This document shows positions 7,134 through 15,435 of a DNA stretch of 38,327 nt, one piece after another. The stretch is from Deltaproteobacteria bacterium HGW-Deltaproteobacteria-14 (GTDB lineage: Bacteria > Myxococcota_A > UBA9042 > PHBI01). The translations under genes and the position numbers were made by a program. Numbering within the stretch: the first letter of the stretch is position 1; each line of letters begins with the position of its first letter. The stretch spans positions 84,388-122,714 of the forward strand of contig PHBI01000008.1 of the NCBI GenBank assembly GCA_002841945.1, written 5' to 3'. The notes under the pieces are model-generated. The model did not search any database. It had not been told where the DNA came from and saw only the letters and a program-made list of their open reading frames with translations.

Positions 7134-9026
7134 TCAGTAGACGAGCCGGATCTCGCCGCGCGCCCCCGGGCCGCCCCGGGTGTGCGAGCCGTAGCGCCCG
7201 CCGCCGCCGCCGCCGGGCGCCTGCCCGACCCCCTGGCCGTGGTCGCAGCCGCCATCGACCGCGCTCGCTGGGCCGCCGCCGAGCCCACCGCCGGGCCCAC
7301 CCGCCGCGCCACCGACGATGTCGAGGCCGTTGCCGGCCTGCCCGTTGGCCGTCTCACCGGTCCCACCGATCCCGGGCGCGTCGGCGTCGCTGCCCCACGG
7401 TCGCCCGCCCTGGCCGCCACCAGCGCCGTGACCGAACATCGCGGAGGTCCCGCCCGTCTGCCCGCGCTCGGCGACGTCGCACCGCCCCGCGGCCCCGCCT
7501 GCGCCGACCGTGTAGCCGTAGCTGGTGTCGGGCGTGACGGCCGCGGTGCCCGCGGAGTAGCCGCCGCCGCCCCCGGACGCCGTGTGGAGGGTGGTCACGC
7601 CGCCGCCGCCGCCGCCGCCGCCCCACAGCTCGAACGCGACCGCGGTCACCCCCGGCGGGGCGGTCCAGGTGCCGCTCTCGACCGTGGTCAGCGCGAGCGC
7701 GGTCGGCGTCCGTTGGAAGCCGGCCGTCAGCGTCGCCGCCGCGAAGCCGCCGCGGCTGACCACCACGTCGAGCGGGGTCGAGTGCGCCGGCCAGGCGACG
7801 AGGTCGCAGCGCAGCGACGTCGCGTCGACGTAGGTGATCGCGCAGTCCACGCCGCCCACCGTCGCGGTGTCGGTCGCCAAGAAGCCGGTCCCGCTCAGGG
7901 TGAGCTGGGTCTCGGCGGGCGCCGTGCCCGGCGTCACCGCGAGGATGGTCGGGGCCGCTGACGGCGCGGTCGGGCCGGAGCTGAAGGTGAAGGACTCCGG
8001 GGTGTCGACCCCGCTGTAGAGGGTCGCGACGCCGTCGTGGGGCGCGGCGCCGTTCACCGGGTGGGTGGTGCATGCGAGCGCCCCGGTGCCGGCCGCGGTG
8101 ACGTCCACGTCCCAGTCGATGTAGGGCCAGGTCGTCCCGGCCGGGGTCCGGCCGTCGTCGAAGGCGTCCGGCGACGCGGTCGCCGCCGTCGTGACGGTGC
8201 AGCCCGCGGCGGTCGGCGCGAGGCCGACGAGCACGTTCCAGTAGCGCTTGTTGAAGCCGAGCTGCTCGGTCCCGCGATAGACGGCGGCCCCGAAGAGCGG
8301 CGCCGTGCCGGTCGACTGGATCCCCTGGCCTTCGCTCAGGTTGCCCGGGCCGGCGCTCGGGTCGACCAGCGCCGTGCCGTCGGTGCAGGTCACGGTGACG
8401 GCGTCGTGGTAGAGCCACGTCTCGCCGCCCGAGGCCGCGTCGCCGGTGCAGGCCAGCCCGACCACGACCGTGCGGGCGCGAGCGCCGTCGGCGTCGTGCA
8501 GCAGCAGCAGCGGGTCGCCGTCGGCGTCGACGCAGTCGAGCTTGGCCGAGCAGAACACGTTCGAGAACGCGACCGCCACGTCGAAGAAGCCCTGGTTGGC
8601 CTGGCGAGCGAGGGTCACGTCGAAGATCACGGCGACGTCGGCGTTCGGCGCGCAGGCGACGCTGCGGGTGAGGGGGCCGGGGTTGTGGTAGCTCGTGGCG
8701 GGGATCTCGACCGCGCCGCCGGCCCCGGCGTAGAGCCCGGTCAGCGTCAGCGTCACGGTGTTGGGGTTGGCGCCGGCGTCGGCGTCGCACGGCCCGACGT
8801 AGCTGGCCGATCCGTCCCCAGACCCGTAGCCCCGGCTGTCGACGGTGCGGGTGAAGACCACGTCGTCACCGGCGTTGCGGACCTCGAGGGTGTAGGTCGC
8901 GTTGGTCACGCCGGGGTAGGACAGGGGGGCGACGCTGATTGCGACGCGCCCGGCGGGACCGACGGCGTCCTCAGCGCAGCCTGTGCCGAGGGCGACGACG
9001 AAGGAGAGGGCGAGGAGGCGGGACAT
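7134..9026 (-). CDS. Lipoprotein with IPT/TIG and glycine-rich C-terminal domain
   Basis: The product is 630 aa when started at MSRLLALSFVVALGTGC, which gives a lipobox with Cys17; the 75 in-frame codons upstream carry no signal and are rejected. The N-terminal 350 residues are beta-rich with scattered Cys pairs. About 360-440 is an IPT/TIG fold (ILAVTPGTAPAETQLTLSG). About 450-630 begins WTAPPGVTAVAFELWGGGG and continues as a glycine-rich domain, like the Gly-rich caps of phage tail fibres and some bacterial adhesins. The Gly8 tract is encoded by a GCC triplet run at about 7597-7623 on the plus strand. It is probably an outer-membrane-anchored adhesin or matrix protein; the partner is unknown. 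Confidence 0.8.
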   Translation of the reverse strand: MSRLLALSFVVALGTGCAEDAVGPAGRVAISVAPLSYPGVTNATYTLEVRNAGDDVVFTRTVDSRGYGSGDGSASYVGPCDADAGANPNTVTLTLTGLYAGAGGAVEIPATSYHNPGPLTRSVACAPNADVAVIFDVTLARQANQGFFDVAVAFSNVFCSAKLDCVDADGDPLLLLHDADGARARTVVVGLACTGDAASGGETWLYHDAVTVTCTDGTALVDPSAGPGNLSEGQGIQSTGTAPLFGAAVYRGTEQLGFNKRYWNVLVGLAPTAAGCTVTTAATASPDAFDDGRTPAGTTWPYIDWDVDVTAAGTGALACTTHPVNGAAPHDGVATLYSGVDTPESFTFSSGPTAPSAAPTILAVTPGTAPAETQLTLSGTGFLATDTATVGGVDCAITYVDATSLRCDLVAWPAHSTPLDVVVSRGGFAAATLTAGFQRTPTALALTTVESGTWTAPPGVTAVAFELWGGGGGGGGVTTLHTASGGGGGYSAGTAAVTPDTSYGYTVGAGGAAGRCDVAERGQTGGTSAMFGHGAGGGQGGRPWGSDADAPGIGGTGETANGQAGNGLDIVGGAAGGPGGGLGGGPASAVDGGCDHGQGVGQAPGGGGGGRYGSHTRGGPGARGEIRLVY

Positions 9027-9508
9027 GGGCGACTCCGAGGCGGCGGCGTGGGGCGCGCGGGTGGCCGGTCGCGGCGGACCGGGCGCGTTCGCGGGGAGAG
9101 ACCGCGCGTGACGCGCGCCTCGTGAAGGCCTGCGAAGGTTGTGTCGGGGGGGCGAAGCGGTGTCGGAGGCGCGCACCGACCCCGCGATGGTAGATCGCGC
9201 CATGTTGCGCCGCAACGCGTATCGCGCAACCGCGCCGGTGGCGGCCCCCACCCCTCCCGGCGGCGGGCTCGATCACGGCGGCGGCGCTGCTGCCCGGATC
9301 GCGGGCGCCCGCCGACGATCGCGGGCCTCGGAGGGGCGCGCCGTCCCGACCGAGGGGACGGAAAAAGCGCGGTTTGCCGGACTCGCTCGCGTGCCAACGG
9401 TGTTGGACCGCGCGCTGGGTTGCACCGGTATCCGGCCTCTCCAGTGGCACCCCGCGCGGCGCCGATGTAGCCTGCGGCGCGCTCGTCTCCGGCCCGAGGA
9501 TCACCTTG
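9027..9508. other. Divergent intergenic region with inverted repeat
   Basis: This 480-bp stretch separates the divergent lipoprotein and protease genes. No open frame with a credible start or family was found. It contains an inverted repeat GTTGCG-C-CGCAAC (9204-9216), and the half GTTGCGC also pairs with GCGCAAC at 9224-9230. These could be an operator or a hairpin. The word GATCGCGGGC occurs twice around 9297-9330. Promoters for both flanking genes must lie here, but none is clear enough to place. Confidence 0.45.
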
Positions 9509-11488
9509 ATGACGTCCACTCTGACCCGCTTCGCCGTCGCCGCCACCCTCTCCGTCTCCCTCGTCGCCTGCGGCGGCAAGGCCGAGGCGAAGAGCGACAA
9601 CCTGCTCGGCTGCGGCTCGATGCCGGTCCTGATGGAGCGCTACGTCCAACTCCACATCGACACCGGCCCGCTCGATCAGGACAAGCTCCTCGCCCGCGCC
9701 GCCAAGATCTTCGTGGGCCGCGTCGACGGCTCGAAGACGCTCCTGACGGCGAGCGAGGCGACCAAGCTCGAGAGCACCGTCAAGACCTTCCTCAAGGACG
9801 TCCAGGACGGGCGCTGCGGCCTCATCGACGACATCAAGAAGGGGCAGGTCGCCCACCAGCAGGAGATCGAGGCCTTCGTGAAGAAGCTCCTCGCCCCGGC
9901 CCGCTTCGCCATCGACCGCGGCGTCACCCTCGATCTCGACAGCGAGAAGCGCCCGCGTCCCAAGAACGCCGCCGAGCGCGACGCCCTGCGCACCAAGCTC
10001 GTCAACTTCCAGCTCGCCAACTACGTCCACGGGGGCCAGTCCATCGCCGACGCCAAGGCCAAGCTCATCAAGCGCTACGAGCTCATCACCCGGCGCGTCA
10101 AGGAGCAGACCGAGGGTGACCTCTACGCCTACCTCCTCGACTGCTACGCCGAGGCCTTCGACCCGCACTCGAGCTACTTCTCCGCGGACGCGCTCGAGGA
10201 CTTCCGCATCTCGATGCAGCTCTCGCTCGAGGGGATCGGCGCCGTCCTGCGCCAGCGGGATGGCTACACGACGATCTCCGAGATCGTGAAGGGCGGCGCC
10301 GCCGACCGCCAGGGCGACCTGAAGGCGACCGATCGCATCCTCGCGGTCGCCCAGGAGACCGGCGATCCCGTCGACGTCATCGACATGGACCTGCGCGACG
10401 TCGTCAAGCTCATCCGCGGCAAGAAGGGCACCAAGGTGCGCCTGACGGTCCTGCGCGAGAGCTCCAAGGACACGGTCGTCGTGACGATCACCCGCGACAA
10501 GATCGACCTCAAGGAGCAGGCCGCCAAGCTCCGCTGGGAGACGGTCGACCGCAGCGGCAAGAAGCTCAAGCTGGCCGTCATCGACCTCCCGTCGTTCTAC
10601 GGTGGCTCCGAGCCGGGCGACCGCGGCGCCGCGCAGGACGTGGCGAAGCTCCTCAAGGAGGCCCGCGACGGCCGCGCCGACGGGGTGATGTTCGACCTCT
10701 CGACCAACACCGGCGGGCTCCTGCAGCACGCGGTCGAGATCGCCGGGCTCTTCATCCGCAAGGGCGGCGTCGTCCGCGTCGAGGGCACGAGCGAGCGCTC
10801 CCAGACCCTCGAGGACGAGGATCCCGACGTCCAGTGGGCCGGCCCGCTGGTGCTCCTGACCTCACACCTCTCCGCCTCGGCCTCGGAGATCGTCGCCGGC
10901 GCCATCAAGGACTATCGCCGCGGCGTCATCGTCGGCGACGACCACACCTTCGGTAAGGGCAGCGTCCAGAACGTCGTCAACCTCCCCGAGGGCCTCGGCG
11001 CGCTCAAGGTCACGACCGCCCTGTTCTTCCGCCCGAGCGGCGAGTCGACGCAGCTCCGCGGGGTCGCGGCGGACGTCCTCGTCCCGAGCCCGTTCGACGC
11101 CGAGCACTTCGGCGAGGCGACCAACGACAACGCCCTCCCGCACCGCACCACCATCAGCTTCGTGAGCCCCGAAGCCCAGGGCACCGGGGCCGACGCCTGG
11201 ACCGCCGTCAGCGACGCGGTCATCGCGCAGCTCGCCACCCAGAGCGCCAAGCGCGTCGCCGCCTCCGAGGAGCTGACCAAGGTCCGCGAGCAGCTGGCCA
11301 AGGCGAAGAAGGACGACCTCGTCAAGGTCGCCGACATCCTCGACGGCAAGGAGGACGGCGACAAGGAAGACGACGGCGAGACGCCGAAGAAGGACGAGGA
11401 CCAGCTCACGCCGCAGGCCCGCGAGGCCCTCGAGGTGCTCGCCGACCTCATCGAGTCCCACGCCGTCGTCGGCTCCACGCGCAGATAG
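9509..11488 (+). CDS. S41-family C-terminal (tail-specific) processing protease, lipoprotein
   Basis: The product is 659 aa from the ATG after GAGGA (9496-9500). An upstream in-frame extension lacks a signal peptide. Lipobox LVAC gives Cys21. The layout is Prc/Tsp-like: a helical N-domain (50-200), DPHSSYFS (about 218), a PDZ domain (about 235-330) that binds substrate C-termini, and the S41 protease core. In that core SASASEIVAG supplies Ser457 and TFGKGSVQ supplies Lys483, the Ser/Lys dyad. A charged Lys/Asp/Glu tail (590-640) follows. The length is close to E. coli Tsp (about 680). It would degrade or trim envelope proteins in the periplasm, anchored by lipid instead of soluble as in E. 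coli. Confidence 0.92.
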   Translation: MTSTLTRFAVAATLSVSLVACGGKAEAKSDNLLGCGSMPVLMERYVQLHIDTGPLDQDKLLARAAKIFVGRVDGSKTLLTASEATKLESTVKTFLKDVQDGRCGLIDDIKKGQVAHQQEIEAFVKKLLAPARFAIDRGVTLDLDSEKRPRPKNAAERDALRTKLVNFQLANYVHGGQSIADAKAKLIKRYELITRRVKEQTEGDLYAYLLDCYAEAFDPHSSYFSADALEDFRISMQLSLEGIGAVLRQRDGYTTISEIVKGGAADRQGDLKATDRILAVAQETGDPVDVIDMDLRDVVKLIRGKKGTKVRLTVLRESSKDTVVVTITRDKIDLKEQAAKLRWETVDRSGKKLKLAVIDLPSFYGGSEPGDRGAAQDVAKLLKEARDGRADGVMFDLSTNTGGLLQHAVEIAGLFIRKGGVVRVEGTSERSQTLEDEDPDVQWAGPLVLLTSHLSASASEIVAGAIKDYRRGVIVGDDHTFGKGSVQNVVNLPEGLGALKVTTALFFRPSGESTQLRGVAADVLVPSPFDAEHFGEATNDNALPHRTTISFVSPEAQGTGADAWTAVSDAVIAQLATQSAKRVAASEELTKVREQLAKAKKDDLVKVADILDGKEDGDKEDDGETPKKDEDQLTPQAREALEVLADLIESHAVVGSTRR

Positions 11489-11492
11489 CGGA

Positions 11493-11533
11493 CGCCGCCC
11501 CGAGCCCGAGCTCGCGCGGGCCCCGGGGCGGCG
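11493..11533 (+). terminator. Long GC hairpin after the protease gene
   Basis: CGCCGCCCCG (11493-11502) pairs perfectly with CGGGGCGGCG (11524-11533). The loop itself can form a nested GCCCG/CGGGC stem. It begins 5 nt after the protease stop. No U tract follows, so it may act as an mRNA 3' end stabiliser or a Rho-assisted terminator. Confidence 0.45.
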
Positions 11534-11677
11534 ACCGGCTCGGTCTGGTCAGGAGCGATCAGCGCGCCGCGAAGCGAGTTCTGATTGAGGTGTCCTGGCC
11601 CCTGTGCGAAATGAGTCCCGCCCCCGCGCCGACGCGCGCTCGGGGCGGACCCGCCCTTCCCACCCGGCCTCGTGCGC

Positions 11678-12667
11678 ATGGCTGCCCTCCTCGGCATCGA
11701 CGTCTCCACCTTCCCCACGGCCGCGAACATCCTCGTGTTCGTGGTCGCGGTGCTGCTCGTCGCGAAGGGGGCGGGGCTGTTCGTCGAGGGGGCGAGCGGG
11801 ATCGGGCGCCGCCTCGGGATCTCCGAGCTCGTCCTCGGGCTGACCGTCGTCGCCATCGGCACCTCGGCGCCGGAGTTCGCGGTGTCGGTCGGCGCCGCCA
11901 TCAAGGGCCAGGGCGACATCGCCGTCAGCAACGTCGTCGGCTCGAACATCTTCAACCTGGGCATCATCCTCGGCACGGTCGCGATGATGCGCTCGCTCCC
12001 GACCGCCCCCACGGTGACCTACCGCGACGGCGGCTTGCTGCTCGTCGGCGCCATCTTCGCCTCCCTGACCATCGGCCTCGACCTGCGCCTCGACCGCTTC
12101 GAGGGCGCGGTGCTGGTGAGCGCCCTCGTCCTCTACCTGCTCTATCTCGTCCACGCCGGACGCCGCGACCGCCACCTCATCCCCTTCGAGGAGGTCCCCG
12201 CGGCGGCCCCCACGCTGAGCGGCGACCTCTGGCGCTTCGCCGTCGGCCTCGGCGCCGTGCTGGTGGCGTCGAGCTTCATGGTGGACGCCGCCACCTCCGT
12301 CGCCCGCGACTTCGGCGTCAGCGAGTGGGTCATCGGCGTGACCATCGTCGCCGCCGGCACCTCGGCCCCCGAGATGGCGACGAGCCTCGCCGCCGCCGCG
12401 CGTGGCAAGGCGGAGCTCGGCGTCGGCGCGCTCATCGGCAGCGACATCTTCAACCTCTTCGGCGTCGTCGGCGTCGCCGGCCTCATCAACCCGGTGGCGG
12501 TCGCCCCCGAGGCCCGCCTCTCCCTCGTGTCCTTCGCCTTGATGGTGATGCTGGTGATGCTCCTGATGCGCCTCGACTGGCGCGTCAGCCGTCGCGACGG
12601 CGTCATCCTGGTGCTGGTCGCCATCGGGCGCTGGGTCTTCGACATCACCGCCGCCGGCCCGGGGTAG
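11678..12667 (+). CDS. Calcium/sodium antiporter family protein (YrbG-like)
   Basis: The product is about 329 aa with roughly ten membrane segments and the internal two-fold repeat of the Ca2+/cation antiporter family. Repeat one is GTSAPEFAVSV with GSNIFNLG; repeat two is GTSAPEMATSL with GSDIFNLF. The acidic residues in GTSAPE and the N/D in GS(N/D)IFN are the ion-binding positions of the family. It probably exchanges Na+ (or K+) for Ca2+ across the inner membrane. A GTG six bases upstream (11672) is an alternative start. No good ribosome site precedes either start. It is an independent unit between the protease and oxygenase genes. Confidence 0.9.
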   Translation: MAALLGIDVSTFPTAANILVFVVAVLLVAKGAGLFVEGASGIGRRLGISELVLGLTVVAIGTSAPEFAVSVGAAIKGQGDIAVSNVVGSNIFNLGIILGTVAMMRSLPTAPTVTYRDGGLLLVGAIFASLTIGLDLRLDRFEGAVLVSALVLYLLYLVHAGRRDRHLIPFEEVPAAAPTLSGDLWRFAVGLGAVLVASSFMVDAATSVARDFGVSEWVIGVTIVAAGTSAPEMATSLAAAARGKAELGVGALIGSDIFNLFGVVGVAGLINPVAVAPEARLSLVSFALMVMLVMLLMRLDWRVSRRDGVILVLVAIGRWVFDITAAGPG

Positions 12668-12684
12668 CGCCCGCCACCTCCGGC

Positions 12685-12713
12685 ATGACGTCCGCCCGCC
12701 CCGCCGCTATAGT
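12685..12713 (+). promoter_or_regulatory. Possible sigma-70-type promoter for the oxygenase/HD unit
   Basis: ATGACG (12685-12690), a 17-bp spacer and TATAGT (12708-12713) resemble -35 and -10 boxes. They lie 18 bp before the ATG at 12731 and just ahead of a GGAGGA ribosome site. The leader would be only about 11 nt. The -10 box is the only TA-rich word in a GC-rich gap of 63 bp. Confidence 0.4.
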
Positions 12714-12730
12714 CCGGCGTCGGAGGACCC

Positions 12731-13834
12731 ATGAGCCACGACCAGCCGCTCGCCATCCCGATCGTCGACCTCGCCGACCTGCGCAGCCACGACGCCGACG
12801 CCGTCGGGCGGGCCGTGGGCGCCCTCGCCGAGGGCTTCGGCAGCTACGGCCTCGTCTACGTGCGCTCCCACGGCGTCGACCAGGCCGCCCTCGACGCCTT
12901 CTACGACCACTTCCTCGGCTTCACCGCCCGCGACGAGGCCGACAAGCGCACCCTCGGCGGCGCCGACATCTGGTTTCAGCGCGGCTGGACCCCGCCGAAC
13001 ACCGAGCGCGCCGTCGTCGCCGGCGGGCAGCCCGACTTCAAGGAGTGCTACTTCGCAGCCCCCGAGCCGGTCGACCCGGTGGCGGCCACGGAGTACCCCG
13101 AGATCTACGCCGACAACGTCTGGCCCCCGGACGCCGAGGGCTTCAAGGCCCGCTACCTCAGCCTCGGCCACCAGCTCCACCTCATCGGCCTCCAGCTCCT
13201 GCGCGGCTGCGCCCACGCGCTCGGGCTCGCCCCCTACGACCTCGAGGCCCTCGTCTACGGCGGCCCGCACGTCACGCGCGCGCTGCGCTACCTCGCCCTC
13301 GGCGCCGACCAGGTCGGCGGCCCCATCCTGTGGGGCGAGGAGCACACCGACTTCAACCTGCTGACCCTGCTCCCCGGCGGGCGCTTTCTCGACCCCACAG
13401 GCCAGCGCTGCCCGCGCCCCGACGCCCAGTGCGGCCTGTACCTGCGCACCCGCGCCACCGACGCGCAGCCACGCGGCCAGATGCTCCAGGGGACGCCACC
13501 GGAGGGCTGCATCGTGGCCCAGGTCGGCCAGGAGCTCGAGATCCTGACCGGCGGCACCTTCCTCGCGACGCCGCACGTCATCAAGGCGCCGCTCACCCCG
13601 GGCTACACCCGGGTCGCGCTCGCCCACTTCGTCCACGTCCACGCCCACCGCGTGCTCTACCCCCTCGAGCCGTTCCGCGACGCCGCCGCGATCGCCGCCT
13701 ACAGCCCGCCGGTCCTCGCCGGGACCTACGGCACCAAGACCCTCGTCGACATCGGCCTCGCCCCGCCCACCGCCCTCGACCAGCTGGGCTACCGCCACTA
13801 CGACCGGCTTGGTGCGATGCATCATGACTCATGA
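12731..13834 (+). CDS. Isopenicillin N synthase-like 2-oxoglutarate/Fe(II) oxygenase
   Basis: The product is 367 aa with a DIOX_N-like start (IPIVDLADLRS) and a 2OG-Fe(II) core. EEHTDFNLL gives His205 and Asp207, TPHVIKAP gives His282 (the 2-His-1-carboxylate iron site), and GYTRVALAHF gives Arg294, which normally grips 2-oxoglutarate. All key residues are present, so it should be an active oxygenase acting on a small molecule in the cytoplasm. No biosynthetic cluster surrounds it, so its substrate is open; plain 'isopenicillin N synthase' would be an over-call. A GGAGGA box lies 5 nt before the ATG. It overlaps the HD gene by 11 bp, indicating an operon. Confidence 0.88.
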   Translation: MSHDQPLAIPIVDLADLRSHDADAVGRAVGALAEGFGSYGLVYVRSHGVDQAALDAFYDHFLGFTARDEADKRTLGGADIWFQRGWTPPNTERAVVAGGQPDFKECYFAAPEPVDPVAATEYPEIYADNVWPPDAEGFKARYLSLGHQLHLIGLQLLRGCAHALGLAPYDLEALVYGGPHVTRALRYLALGADQVGGPILWGEEHTDFNLLTLLPGGRFLDPTGQRCPRPDAQCGLYLRTRATDAQPRGQMLQGTPPEGCIVAQVGQELEILTGGTFLATPHVIKAPLTPGYTRVALAHFVHVHAHRVLYPLEPFRDAAAIAAYSPPVLAGTYGTKTLVDIGLAPPTALDQLGYRHYDRLGAMHHDS

Positions 13835-14417
13835 TCCTGAAGACGAGGGCGCCTCCGATGCGGACGCTGCAACGCACGCAGGCGCGCTCCCGCCGGAGGT
13901 CGCCGGCCTGCTCGAGGGGCTGGGCCTGAAGGACGTCGCGCGGGCGGGCTGGGTGCTGCGCGGGGTCGAGCGGCCGGAGTCGGTGGCGGCGCACAGCTGG
14001 GGGGTGGCGTGGCTGGTGCTGGCGCTGCTGCCGCCGGAGCTCGACCGCGGTCGGGCGCTCGCCTACGCCGTGCTGCACGACCTGCCCGAGGTGCGCGCCG
14101 GAGACATCGTGCCGGCCGACGGCGTCGGCCCGGAGGACAAGCACCGGCGCGAGCTGGAGGGGCTGCGCGGCCTGCTGTCCGGGCTCCCGCGCGGGGTCGA
14201 GCTGACCCGGACGTGGGAGGCCTACGAGGCCCAGGCGGACCCCGAGGCCCGCTTCGTGCGGCAGCTCGACCGCCTCGACATGGCGCTCCAGGCCGCGCTC
14301 TACGCCGCCTCGCGGGGGCTGGATCCGAGGGAGTTCTGGGCGTCGGCGGCGCGCGTCATCGTGGCGCCCGAGCTGGCGGCGGTGTTCTCGGCGCTGGTCC
14401 GCGGCCGACCGGATTGA
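13824..14417 (+). CDS. HD-domain hydrolase, YfbR/5'-nucleotidase-like
   Basis: The product is 197 aa from ATG 13824, 11 bp inside the oxygenase gene; TTG/GTG codons further upstream add only a few residues. HD-family metal ligands are all visible: ESVAAHS (His57), LHDLPEVRAGDI (His85-Asp86) and RQLDRLDMALQA (Asp149). The spacing and the HDLPE..AGDI motif fit the YfbR-like 5'-deoxynucleotidase branch, which dephosphorylates dNMPs. Oligonucleotidase or other phosphohydrolase activity cannot be excluded. Translation is probably coupled to the oxygenase. A 15-bp perfect palindrome spans the junction (13821-13835). Confidence 0.82.
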   Translation: MTHDPEDEGASDADAATHAGALPPEVAGLLEGLGLKDVARAGWVLRGVERPESVAAHSWGVAWLVLALLPPELDRGRALAYAVLHDLPEVRAGDIVPADGVGPEDKHRRELEGLRGLLSGLPRGVELTRTWEAYEAQADPEARFVRQLDRLDMALQAALYAASRGLDPREFWASAARVIVAPELAAVFSALVRGRPD

Positions 14418-14477
14418 ACCGGCGTCGCCGCGGCGGCACATGTTTGTTGACGGGGCCCCGCGCGGTGGCGAAGGTGA

Positions 14478-14999
14478 ATGAAGCTCAGTCGGGGACGTTC
14501 CATGCATCACATCGCGACCGTGATCTATCCCACCCCCCCGGCGCCGACGACTAGCGCGCTGTGCGACCTCATCCAGGCGAGCTTCCCGGACGCGCGGCTC
14601 GCCGAGGTCGAGGACGGCATCGATGTCCAGCTCGACAACGGCCGGCTCTTCGTAGAGATCGACGACCGCACCGTCGAGGCCCTCGACGATGAGGGCCACG
14701 CCATCGCGCCGCCGGAGCCCAACCGCGACTGGCCCGACGACGTCGACGCGTCGGAGCTGACCCCGGACGCGGCGCCGCTCCTCGAGGGGCGTCACCTCGA
14801 CCGCAGCGACGGCTCGGTGACCGCGGTCTTCGGCGAGGCCACGCGCTACGTCCACCTCGAGGGGGACTTCGCCGATCCCGCCGACGTCATCGGCCTCCTC
14901 GAGGTGCTCCTGCGCGCCCGCGAGGACGCCACCGCGACCGACGCCAGCGGTGATCCCCTGCCGTTCATCGCGGACGCGCGGCGCTCACCCGCCGCCTGA
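14478..14999 (+). CDS. Hypothetical acidic protein
   Basis: The product is 173 aa from ATG 14478, or 165 aa from ATG 14502 (MHHIATVIYP), which reads as a more natural beta-strand start. A TTGACG box near 14454 would place transcription close to 14480 and favour the second ATG. The chain is acidic, without signal or membrane segment, and looks like a small alpha/beta cytoplasmic protein (LCDLIQASFPDARLAEVEDG, FVEIDDRTVEALDDEG). No family is recognised. Its codon use matches its neighbours, which supports a real gene. It is convergent with the coiled-coil gene at 15051. Confidence 0.6.
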   Translation: MKLSRGRSMHHIATVIYPTPPAPTTSALCDLIQASFPDARLAEVEDGIDVQLDNGRLFVEIDDRTVEALDDEGHAIAPPEPNRDWPDDVDASELTPDAAPLLEGRHLDRSDGSVTAVFGEATRYVHLEGDFADPADVIGLLEVLLRAREDATATDASGDPLPFIADARRSPAA

Positions 15000-15050
15000 C
15001 GCGGCGAGAGGTGCGTCACGCGCCCCCCGCACCCTCGTCGGCAGCCGACT

Positions 15051-15356
15051 TCAGCTGGTCAGGTCCTTGAAGCCGCTCTGGAGGGCGCGCCAGTCCTCCT
15101 TGATCGCCGTCCGGAACGCGGTCCACGACCTGCCGCCGTCCGCCGCCCCGTTGAAGGCGTCGAGCTCGTGCTGCACCGCCTCCTTGCGGGCCTGCAGGGC
15201 GTCCACGCGGACGCGATACGGGTCGCTCTCCTGCGCGCTCGAGCGGAGGTAGCCGGCGACGAGGTCGTCGAGCTGGGTCGACCACGCCTTGAGCTGCGCG
15301 CCGAGCTTCTCGACGTCTGCTTCTCGTTTTGCGGCGTTTTCCTGTTTTGTTCCCAT
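15051..15356 (-). CDS. Small coiled-coil protein
   Basis: The product is 101 aa from MGTKQENAAKREADVEKLG, with AGGAGAG 6-7 nt before the ATG; the 80 in-frame codons upstream lie in another gene's frame and are rejected. It is almost entirely helical and charged, with heptad-like Leu/Ala spacing (LGAQLKAWSTQLDDLVAGYL) and an aromatic C-terminus (WTAFRTAIKEDWRALQSGF). It resembles the small 'coiled-coil domain' proteins found in stress-type loci, but no function is established. It is the last gene of the unit headed by the sigma-54 promoter at 16842-16857, 79 bp after the barrel gene. Confidence 0.75.
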   Translation of the reverse strand: MGTKQENAAKREADVEKLGAQLKAWSTQLDDLVAGYLRSSAQESDPYRVRVDALQARKEAVQHELDAFNGAADGGRSWTAFRTAIKEDWRALQSGFKDLTS

Positions 15357-15435
15357 GACTTCTCTCCTGTTCACGCGGTCGGCGAGGCGCCGGCCGTTTG
15401 GGGTTGATGGGGGTGGTGGCCTCGCGGGGCGGAGC

